Shown: positions 26,865 through 33,405 of the stretch, in pieces
Position numbering within the stretch: the first letter of the stretch is position 1
How the letters are laid out: each line of letters begins with the position of its first letter
NCBI GenBank assembly: GCA_024641945.1
Contig: JAHECD010000048.1
Coordinates: forward strand, 1 to 34,773
DNA: 34,773 nucleotides
Direction of reading: 5' to 3'
From: Rubrivivax sp.
Lineage (GTDB): Bacteria > Pseudomonadota > Gammaproteobacteria > Burkholderiales > Burkholderiaceae_C
The notes under the pieces: generated by a model
Database searches by the model: none
Told to the model about the DNA's origin: nothing
Seen by the model: the letters and a program-made list of their open reading frames with translations, nothing else
Made by a program: the position numbers and the translations under genes

Positions 26865-27557
26865 TCAGCGCACCGCGACCCGCAGCGTGCCGAGGCCGGC
26901 GACGCTGCCTTCCATGACGTCTGCGCGCACGACCGCCGCCACGCCGGCCGGCGTACCGGTGAAGATCAGGTCGCCCGGCTGCAGCGTCCAGGCGGCGCTG
27001 AGGTGCTCGATGGTCTCGTTGACGCTCCAGATGAGCTCGGACAGGTCGCCCTTCTGCCGGCGAACACCGTTCACGTCGAGTGTGATGGCACCACGCAGGA
27101 GCTCGCCGGTCACGGCCTTCGGGTGGATCGGACCGATCGGCGCGGACTGGTCGAAGGCTTTGCCGATGCACCATGGCCGACCCTGCTTTTTCATCTCCCC
27201 CTGCAGGTCGCGCCGCGTCATGTCCAGGCCGATCGCATAGCCGTAGATGTGGCCGGCGGCATCCGCCGCGCGGATGCCCGCACCACCGGTGCCGATCGCC
27301 ACCACGAGCTCGATTTCGTGGTGAAGGTTGGCCGTCAGCGTCGGGTAATCGATGACCCCGGTCTCGCCGTCCGGCACGACCACGGCAGCGTCGGCAGGCT
27401 TCATGAAGAAAAACGGCGGCTCGCGCCCGGTGAACCCCATTTCCTGTGCGTGCTCGGCGTAGTTGCGGCCGACGCAATAGATGCGATGCACGGGGTAGTT
27501 GCCTCCGCCTGCCACAGGGACGAGGGTCGGCGCATGCGGTGTCACGACGAGGGTCAT
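26865..27557 (-). CDS. Fumarylacetoacetate hydrolase family protein, probably fumarylpyruvate hydrolase
   Basis: 230 residues, the size of the small FAH-family C-C bond hydrolases rather than of true fumarylacetoacetase (about 420). Metal ligands E81 and E83 lie in 'HHEIELVVAIG' and D112 in 'YAIGLDMTRRDLQ'; 'GDLIFTGTPAGVAAV' near the C-terminus is the conserved active-site loop. Family knowledge: close relatives include NagK-type fumarylpyruvate hydrolases, which give fumarate and pyruvate. AGGAG sits 8-9 nt before the ATG at 27557, fixing the start; a longer open frame upstream is ignored. Together with maiA downstream it would complete gentisate-type ring degradation, but no ring-cleaving dioxygenase is in the window. 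Other FAH substrates remain possible. Confidence 0.9.
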   Translation of the reverse strand: MTLVVTPHAPTLVPVAGGGNYPVHRIYCVGRNYAEHAQEMGFTGREPPFFFMKPADAAVVVPDGETGVIDYPTLTANLHHEIELVVAIGTGGAGIRAADAAGHIYGYAIGLDMTRRDLQGEMKKQGRPWCIGKAFDQSAPIGPIHPKAVTGELLRGAITLDVNGVRRQKGDLSELIWSVNETIEHLSAAWTLQPGDLIFTGTPAGVAAVVRADVMEGSVAGLGTLRVAVR

Positions 27558-27617
27558 CGCTTCTTTCTCCTGATGTCGAAACCGGGTTGCGTCGATGATG
27601 CCACGACGGTGCGTGGC

Positions 27618-27623
27618 TACACT
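27618..27623 (+). promoter_or_regulatory. Candidate -10 element giving a leaderless NUDIX mRNA
   Basis: TACACT in TGGCTACACTCGAACGCATG ends 7 nt before the ATG at 27631, with no Shine-Dalgarno between. The geometry matches the sites before map and DUF2189. No clear -35 box. Confidence 0.38.
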
Positions 27624-27630
27624 CGAACGC

Positions 27631-28176
27631 ATGCATCCAAGGCCACGCATCCAGCATTGCCGCGTCTGCGGCAGTCCGGTCCAGTACCGGGTGCCGGCCG
27701 ACGACAACCGAGAACGCGCCACCTGCACGTCGTGCGGGGAGATCCACTACGAGAATCCGCTCAATGTGGTCGGGACCGTGCCGGCCTGGGGTGAGCAGGT
27801 GCTTTTGTGCCGCCGCAATATCGAGCCGCGCTTCGGTCTGTGGACACTTCCGGCGGGCTTTCTCGAACTCGGTGAAAGTACCGCTGACGGCGCGCTTCGC
27901 GAAACCGACGAAGAAGCCGGCGCGCGCATCGAGATGCTCGGGCTGTTCACGGTGTTGAATGTCGTGCGCGTCGGCCAGGTGCACCTGTTTTACAGGGCCC
28001 GACTGCTCGACACCGATTTCGCGCCCGGCCCCGAAACGATCGAGGCTCGCCTGTTCCACGAGCACGAGATCCCCTGGGACGAACTGGCCTTCCGCACCGT
28101 GCGCGTGACGCTCGAGAAATTCTTCGCCGATCGCCGCGGCGGCGAATTCGGCATTCATTGCGCCGATATCGGCTGA
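27631..28176 (+). CDS. NUDIX hydrolase with N-terminal zinc ribbon
   Basis: 181 residues from the ATG at 27631. An N-terminal zinc ribbon has C10-x-x-C13 and C32-x-x-C35. The complete NUDIX box G-x5-E-x7-R-E-x-x-E-E-x-G runs from G76 to about A98 ('GFLELGESTADGALRETDEE' followed by A-G-A). The fold hydrolyses nucleoside diphosphates linked to another group; zinc-ribbon members are related to NudC-type NADH or NAD-capped RNA pyrophosphatases and ADP-ribose hydrolases, and the substrate here is unknown. A longer in-frame start at 27595 is rejected because it would precede the likely promoter. The gene is divergent from the FAH-family gene. Confidence 0.92.
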   Translation: MHPRPRIQHCRVCGSPVQYRVPADDNRERATCTSCGEIHYENPLNVVGTVPAWGEQVLLCRRNIEPRFGLWTLPAGFLELGESTADGALRETDEEAGARIEMLGLFTVLNVVRVGQVHLFYRARLLDTDFAPGPETIEARLFHEHEIPWDELAFRTVRVTLEKFFADRRGGEFGIHCADIG

Positions 28177-28253
28177 CGAAGCACGCGCGATCGCGGCAGC
28201 CCGCGCTGGACGGACTTGATGGACGCCCGGTCGCTGCGAGCTGGTGAACCCCG

Positions 28254-30182
28254 TCAGGTGCGCGCGGTGACGGCGGGCCCGGTGGCCCCATCGAAGCCCA
28301 GCTCCCACAGTCGGTCGAGATCCCGCGGGTCGTCCACGCCCTCTGCATAGACGGCCACACCGATGCCCCGTGCCGTGGCCACGATCTGGCGCGCATAGTC
28401 CGCCAGCGCGGCGTCGCCCGCCAGCCCTCTCACGAAGCGCCCGTCGATCTTGAGGTAGTCGAGCCCGTAGTTGCGTGCATCGAGCAGCGCGTGCAGTGCC
28501 CGGCCGGTATTTTCGATGCCCAGGCGTGTGCCCAGCGGGCGCCAGCGTTCCGCCGCGTCGCGCCAGCGATGCCACTGCGCCGTCGCTGCCTCGCCGACCT
28601 CGATCGACAGGCGCGCCGCCGCTGCCGGCGCTGCAGCAAGCCGCCGGGTGAGTTCGTGCACGAAGCTGGCATCGGCCAGCGACGCGGCCGATACGTGAAT
28701 GCACCGCGCCTTTCCGTCGGCAAGGATGGCGTCGAGTGCCAGCCCCGCCGCCGAGAGGTCGACCTGCTGCAGGATGCGGCTGCGCGACGCCATCGGGAGC
28801 CACCGCGCCGCAGCGTCGAACGGCCCGTCGGGCTGCAGTTGCACCCGCAGCGGACATTCGAGGTGGAGGATGCGGCCCGCCGTATCGACGACCGGGAATT
28901 CGGCCAGCTTCACACGCCCGGCCTCCAGTGCGGCAGCGATGCGCTGGCGCCATTCGGTTTCACCGATGCCCTCGCCGTCGGACAGCGCAACGACCTCGAT
29001 GCCGAACGGCCCGCTGCACTCCGCGCGGGCCAGCGCCTCGTCTGCGCGTGCCAGCGCGTCGGACACGCCACCAGTGGCCAGCCCGTCGACACCCCCGATC
29101 GCGATGTCGGCCCCGCGGTCGATCGCTGCCATCGAGGCGCCCAGGGTGGCGCACAGCGCGTCCGCCGTTTCGCGCGAAATCCCGTTGGCGGGCAGGTAGA
29201 CGGCCAGGTCACCGCCATTCAACCGTCCCGCAAACGCCCCCTCGACGCGGCTCGGGTACGCCGACAGCACTTCGCCCATGGTGCCCAGCAGGCGGTCCAC
29301 GGCGTCGTGCCCCGCACGGGCATTCAGCGCCTCCAGATCGCGCAGGCGCACCAGCAGCAGACCACCGCGCCGGGGCGCATCGGCGGTCGACCCATCGCCG
29401 GACTGGTCGCCCAGCAATGCACGCTCGAGCTGCGCCATGAAGTGACGCCGGTTGGAGAGCCCTGTGAGTGCATCGGTATGTACCTGCAGGCGCAGCGCAT
29501 CGAGTTGCCCGGCCTGGTTCTCGAACACCGAATGCAGGCGGCGCACCATCGAGTTCATGCCCGCGGCGAGGCGGTTGAGCTCCTGTGTCGGTGGCTCCCG
29601 GATCTCGACGAAGCGGCCGTCTTCGAGCGCGCGGGCCTGTGCCACCACGCTGTCCAGCCCGCGCCGCCACCGATTGACCGCCACGACGGCCACCGCAATG
29701 GCCCCCGCGCCCAGCAACAGCAGCCACCCCGTGCTGCGCACGAGCGAGGCCCAAAGCGCGTCGTACGCCCAGCCCGACTGGCTTTCGACCTGAACCCGTC
29801 CAACGGTGTGCCAGCCGTCGGTGACGATGCCGGTGCCCGGCTGCGCCGACATGGGCAGCGCGGACACGAGCCAGGCCGGCGCAGAGCCGCCGACCGCGGG
29901 CGACACCCGCTCGAAGAGCTTGACGCCGTCGGGGCCGACCATGCGCACGCGTCGGTAGTGGCCGGTATCGAACTGGGCCGACAGAACGAGTTCCATCAGC
30001 GTCATGTCGCCGTGGTGCTGCGACAGGGCCAACGCGATCAGCGTGGCCGAATCGGAGTTGCGCACCTGCCACTGCTGCTGGAGCATGTCGCGCGTGCTCC
30101 ACACGCTGAACACGACGCTGCCGCCGATGGCAAGCGCCACCACGGACACCAACAGCCATGCGATCTGGCGAATCATCGTCAC
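28254..30182 (-). CDS. lapD: LapD-type c-di-GMP receptor (degenerate GGDEF-EAL)
   Basis: 642 residues. Membrane helices at about 6-27 and 150-170 enclose a periplasmic LapD/MoxY-type domain, followed by a HAMP segment (to about 225), a GGDEF domain and an EAL domain. Both enzymatic motifs are degenerate: the GGDEF site reads L-N-G-G-D325-L, and the EAL site reads A-E428-F-P. This fits a c-di-GMP receptor rather than an enzyme. Family knowledge: when bound to c-di-GMP, LapD sequesters the protease LapG in the periplasm and so keeps a surface adhesin attached. The GTG at 30182 is chosen because GGGAG lies 7 nt upstream; an ATG 6 bases later would be too far from it. lapG is immediately upstream (22-base gap). 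Confidence 0.93.
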   Translation of the reverse strand: MTMIRQIAWLLVSVVALAIGGSVVFSVWSTRDMLQQQWQVRNSDSATLIALALSQHHGDMTLMELVLSAQFDTGHYRRVRMVGPDGVKLFERVSPAVGGSAPAWLVSALPMSAQPGTGIVTDGWHTVGRVQVESQSGWAYDALWASLVRSTGWLLLLGAGAIAVAVVAVNRWRRGLDSVVAQARALEDGRFVEIREPPTQELNRLAAGMNSMVRRLHSVFENQAGQLDALRLQVHTDALTGLSNRRHFMAQLERALLGDQSGDGSTADAPRRGGLLLVRLRDLEALNARAGHDAVDRLLGTMGEVLSAYPSRVEGAFAGRLNGGDLAVYLPANGISRETADALCATLGASMAAIDRGADIAIGGVDGLATGGVSDALARADEALARAECSGPFGIEVVALSDGEGIGETEWRQRIAAALEAGRVKLAEFPVVDTAGRILHLECPLRVQLQPDGPFDAAARWLPMASRSRILQQVDLSAAGLALDAILADGKARCIHVSAASLADASFVHELTRRLAAAPAAAARLSIEVGEAATAQWHRWRDAAERWRPLGTRLGIENTGRALHALLDARNYGLDYLKIDGRFVRGLAGDAALADYARQIVATARGIGVAVYAEGVDDPRDLDRLWELGFDGATGPAVTART

Positions 30183-30204
30183 GGCAATGCTCCCGGAGTC
30201 TGTG

Positions 30205-30891
30205 TCATTCGAATCCCTCCGCGCGCGCTTTGCGCACCACGTCCCGCCAGCGCGAAAGGCGCGTCATGGGGTCACCAGCAGTCTGCGCTCCGGCACCCTG
30301 CCACAGGCCTTCCCCGTTGAAGCTGAAGACCGGTGTCAGGTCGCCGCGATGCGATGCATGTCGAATGTCAGGCACGAGATTGTCCAGGATGAGCGGATCG
30401 TCGGGGTTGTCGCCGTAGTAGGCAAGCACCATGTGTGCTTGCGACCGTGGCGGCTGGCCGCCCCCGCCCGCAAGCATTGCGCGCACATAGACCAGACGCA
30501 GGCTGGACACGGGCAGACCGGTCGCGGTGAGCGAGAAATATTTGGCAATTGCGTAGTCTTCGCAGTCGCCCGCCCCCTTGGCCAGGGTCTCGATCGGGCT
30601 GGCCCAATAATCGACCTGGCCCCACGCGACGCTGTCGTCGGCGAAAGTGACCGCGCGGTTGAAGAATGAATTCACCGCCTCGAGGCGGGCATGCGGCTCC
30701 TGCGCGGCCGATCTGGCAAGCAGGTCCTTCAGATCGCCGGCGAGTTGGACGACCTGCGAGCCATGCGGCGCCGCGGCCCGCAGCATCCGGTTGGCATCCC
30801 AGGCTGCGACGCCCAGCGCCGGCAGCACGGCCAGCGCGACGCCCCAAAGTGCCGCGACCACCCGCCGCGCGACATTGCTGCACACGCGCAT
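30205..30891 (-). CDS. lapG: LapG-type periplasmic transglutaminase-like cysteine protease
   Basis: 228 residues from the ATG at 30891. The N-terminus 'MRVCSNVARRVVAALWGVAL' followed by 'AVLPALGVAA' looks like a signal peptide. The triad C110 (A-G-D-C-E-D-Y-A), H153 (Q-A-H-M-V-L) and D170 (L-I-L-D-N-L) matches bacterial transglutaminase-like cysteine proteinases; the 17-residue H-D spacing is that of LapG. The conserved 'FFNRAVTFADDSVAWGQVDY' is also present. Family knowledge: calcium-dependent LapG cuts the N-terminus of large RTX adhesins to release them, and is inhibited by c-di-GMP-bound LapD. lapD follows 22 bases downstream. The adhesin and its type I exporter are not in this window. 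The exact start is uncertain, since the ribosome site is weak. Confidence 0.93.
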   Translation of the reverse strand: MRVCSNVARRVVAALWGVALAVLPALGVAAWDANRMLRAAAPHGSQVVQLAGDLKDLLARSAAQEPHARLEAVNSFFNRAVTFADDSVAWGQVDYWASPIETLAKGAGDCEDYAIAKYFSLTATGLPVSSLRLVYVRAMLAGGGGQPPRSQAHMVLAYYGDNPDDPLILDNLVPDIRHASHRGDLTPVFSFNGEGLWQGAGAQTAGDPMTRLSRWRDVVRKARAEGFE

Positions 30892-31001
30892 CGGAGTTCG
30901 GACGATGCCCACACCGTCGCGTGCATCGCAACCACACATGGGGCATTTTTCGGCCCTGCGCCCCCGGACTTGAGCGACGGGGCGGCAGGCGCGCGACGAC
31001 A

Positions 31002-31023
31002 CGAAGGCCCCGCGGGGCCCTCG
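31002..31023. terminator. GC-rich hairpin after lpdA, possible terminator
   Basis: CGAAGGCCCC-GC-GGGGCCCTCG forms a 10-bp stem with one imperfect pair around the palindrome GGCCCCGCGGGGCC. It lies 20 bases beyond the lpdA stop on the minus strand and ahead of lapG. There is no T run, so termination may be weak or rho-assisted. Confidence 0.4.
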
Positions 31024-31042
31024 ACACGAGGTGCGTCGACGT

Positions 31043-32827
31043 CTACTTGCGGGCCGGCGGCAGGTCGGTGCACGAACCGTGCGCCACCTCGGCGGCCATG
31101 CCGATGCTCTCGCCCAGCGTCGGATGCGGATGGATCGTCTTGCCGATGTCCACCTCGTCGGCGCCCATCTCGATGGCCAGCGCCACCTCGCCGATCATGT
31201 CGCCCGCATGGGTGCCGACGATGCCGCCGCCGAGGATGCGGTGCGTCTCGGCGTCGAAGAGCAGTTTCGTGTGACCTTCGTCACGGCCATTGGCGATGGC
31301 CCGGCCCGACGCCGTCCACGGGAACAACCCCTTCTTGACCGCGATGCCCTTGGCCTTGGCCTCGTCCTCGGTCAGGCCGACCCAGGCGACTTCGGGGTCC
31401 GTGTAGGCAACGCTCGGGATCACACGGGCGTCGAACTGCGCCTTCGAATCGCCGGCCGCCACTTCGGCCGCCACGTGCGCCTCGTGCACGGCCTTGTGCG
31501 CCAACATGGGCTGGCCGACGATGTCGCCGATCGCGAAGATGTGCGACACGTTGGTTCGCATCTGCACGTCCACCGGGATGAAGCCGCGATCGGTCACCAC
31601 CACACCGGCCTTGTCGGCCGCGATCTTCTTGCCGTTCGGGCTGCGGCCGACAGCCTGCAGTACCAGGTCGTAAACCCCTTCGCTCTGCTTGCCGTCGAGA
31701 CCTTCGAACTTCACGCGGATGCCGTCGGCAGTGGCCTCGGCCGCCACCGTCTTGGTCTTGAGCATGATGTTGTCGAAGCGCTTGGCATTCATCTTCTGCC
31801 AGACCTTGACGAGGTCGCGGTCGGCGCCTTGCATCAAGCCGTCAAGCATCTCGACGACGTCCAGGCGCGCACCCAGCGTCGAGTACACGGTCCCCATCTC
31901 CAGGCCGATGATGCCGCCGCCGACGACGAGCATCTTCTTCGGAGTCTGGCGCAGTTCGAGCGCACCGGTGGAGTCGACGATGCGCGGGTCGTCGGGCAGG
32001 AACGGCAGGCGCACGGCCTGCGACCCGGCCGCGATGATGCATTGTGCGAACTTGATGGTCTGGGTCTTGCCGGTCTTGCTTTGCGCAGCGCCGGTGGTCT
32101 CTTCGACCGCCACATGGTGGGCGTCGACGAACGCGCCGTAGCCGCGCACGACCGTGACCTTGCGCATCTTGGCCATTGCGGCCAGCCCGCCGGTCAGCTT
32201 GCCGACCACCTTGTTCTTGTGGCCGAGCAGCTTGGGCAAGTCGACCGTGGGCGCGCCGAACTCCACGCCCAGGTCGGCGAAGTGCGTCACCTCGTCCATC
32301 ACCGCGGCCACGTGCAGCAACGCCTTGCTCGGGATGCAGCCCACATTCAGGCAGACACCGCCGAGCGTGGCATATCGTTCGACGATCACCACCTTCATGC
32401 CCAGATCGGCCGCACGAAACGCAGCCGAATAGCCGCCGGGGCCGGCGCCGAGCACGAGCATGTCGCATTCGATGTCCGCGCCGCCCGCATAACTCGCGGC
32501 CGCGGGCGCCGGGGCCGCTGGCGCTGCGGTGGGCGGTGTCGGCGCAGCGGCCGCCGCAGGTGCGGGTGAAGGCGCCGGTGGCGCCGCGCCCGCGGCATCG
32601 AGCGTCAGCAGCACCGATCCTTCGTTCACGGTGTCGCCGACCTTGATCTTCATTTCCTTGACGACGCCGGCCGCCGACGACGGGATCTCCATCGATGCCT
32701 TGTCGCTCTCGACCGTGACGAGGCTCTGTTCGACCTTGACCGTGTCTCCTGGCTTGACGAGCAGCTCGATCACCGCCACGTCCTTGAAATCGCCGATATC
32801 CGGCACCTTGATCTCGATGATGGCCAT
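31043..32827 (-). CDS. lpdA: Dihydrolipoamide dehydrogenase (E3) with N-terminal lipoyl domain
   Basis: 594 residues. It reoxidises the dihydrolipoyl groups of pyruvate dehydrogenase with NAD+. A lipoyl domain (1-77, lipoylated K43 in E-S-D-K-A) and an Ala/Pro linker (about 80-115) precede the flavoprotein: FAD motif G-A-G-P-G-G, redox cysteines C159 and C164 (G-G-V-C-L-N-V-G-C-I-P-S-K), and the active-site pair H568/E573 (H-P-H-P-T-L-G-E). A fused lipoyl domain on E3 is known from betaproteobacteria such as Cupriavidus. The ATG at 32827 lies 5 bases after the BPH stop with AAGGA upstream; a TTG at 32836 would be a weaker start. Confidence 0.96.
   Translation of the reverse strand: MAIIEIKVPDIGDFKDVAVIELLVKPGDTVKVEQSLVTVESDKASMEIPSSAAGVVKEMKIKVGDTVNEGSVLLTLDAAGAAPPAPSPAPAAAAAPTPPTAAPAAPAPAAASYAGGADIECDMLVLGAGPGGYSAAFRAADLGMKVVIVERYATLGGVCLNVGCIPSKALLHVAAVMDEVTHFADLGVEFGAPTVDLPKLLGHKNKVVGKLTGGLAAMAKMRKVTVVRGYGAFVDAHHVAVEETTGAAQSKTGKTQTIKFAQCIIAAGSQAVRLPFLPDDPRIVDSTGALELRQTPKKMLVVGGGIIGLEMGTVYSTLGARLDVVEMLDGLMQGADRDLVKVWQKMNAKRFDNIMLKTKTVAAEATADGIRVKFEGLDGKQSEGVYDLVLQAVGRSPNGKKIAADKAGVVVTDRGFIPVDVQMRTNVSHIFAIGDIVGQPMLAHKAVHEAHVAAEVAAGDSKAQFDARVIPSVAYTDPEVAWVGLTEDEAKAKGIAVKKGLFPWTASGRAIANGRDEGHTKLLFDAETHRILGGGIVGTHAGDMIGEVALAIEMGADEVDIGKTIHPHPTLGESIGMAAEVAHGSCTDLPPARK
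32600..32806. repeat. Lipoyl-domain coding repeat, copy in lpdA
   Basis: This 69-codon stretch and 34491-34697 in aceF encode lipoyl domains with 52 of 69 identical residues by hand alignment. DNA similarity is highest around the lipoyl lysine. The copies are in direct orientation, about 1.9 kb apart. Confidence 0.85.
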
Positions 32828-32832
32828 CTCGT

Positions 32833-33405
32833 TCAATCCTTCAATTTCATTGTGCGGGCCCTGATCGGCCCGGCCGAGTTCTTGTCGAATTCACAGCCCG
32901 CGCGCACGCCCAGGTCGGCGATATCGCGCGCCGATTTCAGACGGTCCCAGGTTGCGTACATGGCGCCGAGCGCGAAGCTGCGCCCCGAGCCGATCGCCCA
33001 GAAGCGATCGAACTCGAACACCTCGCGGTACGAATACACACCGTAGATGCCGCTCGCGTTGGCGATCAGCACGGTGAACTGGCTGCTCTCGTACGGGTCC
33101 GAGTCTTCCTCCTTGGTATTCAGGAAGTAGTGCTCCTTCAGCTTCGGGTGCAGCTTGAGGAAGGTCTCGAAGACCTCGTCGCGCGAGCCGAGCCGCAGTT
33201 CCTCGAGCGGCAGCGAGCCCAACGCCTTGCGCAGCACCGGGAAGTGCGCCGTGGTGCCCGCCATGCCGACCCACGACGCTCCGATCCGGAAGACCTTGTC
33301 GTTGGCCTCGTAGCCGTGCGCCAGGCGTGTGTCGCCGAAAGTCACGAGCGCATCCGCCGCGATGGCCACCTGGCCGTCCTTGCGGACGACGGTGATGGTG
33401 GTCAC
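32833..33405 (-). CDS. Proteasome-family Ntn-hydrolase, betaproteobacterial proteasome homologue (BPH)
   Basis: 190 residues, HslV-like in size. Read after Met removal, the mature chain starts T1[16 protein letters not shown]17, aligning with HslV T1 and D17. The K33 equivalent is probably K36 (N-D-K-V-F-R-I-G), which implies a three-residue insertion. '[14 protein letters not shown]' (136-149) aligns with the HslV A-I-G-S-G segment, whose Ser and Gly help form the active site. Family knowledge: BPH is a described bacterial proteasome homologue forming double heptameric rings; its substrates and any unfoldase are not settled. The GTG start overlaps the aceF stop (GTGA, 33402-33405), and lpdA starts 5 bases after its stop, so it is an internal gene of the pyruvate dehydrogenase operon. 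No hslU-like ATPase is nearby. Confidence 0.85.
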   Translation of the reverse strand: MTTITVVRKDGQVAIAADALVTFGDTRLAHGYEANDKVFRIGASWVGMAGTTAHFPVLRKALGSLPLEELRLGSRDEVFETFLKLHPKLKEHYFLNTKEEDSDPYESSQFTVLIANASGIYGVYSYREVFEFDRFWAIGSGRSFALGAMYATWDRLKSARDIADLGVRAGCEFDKNSAGPIRARTMKLKD

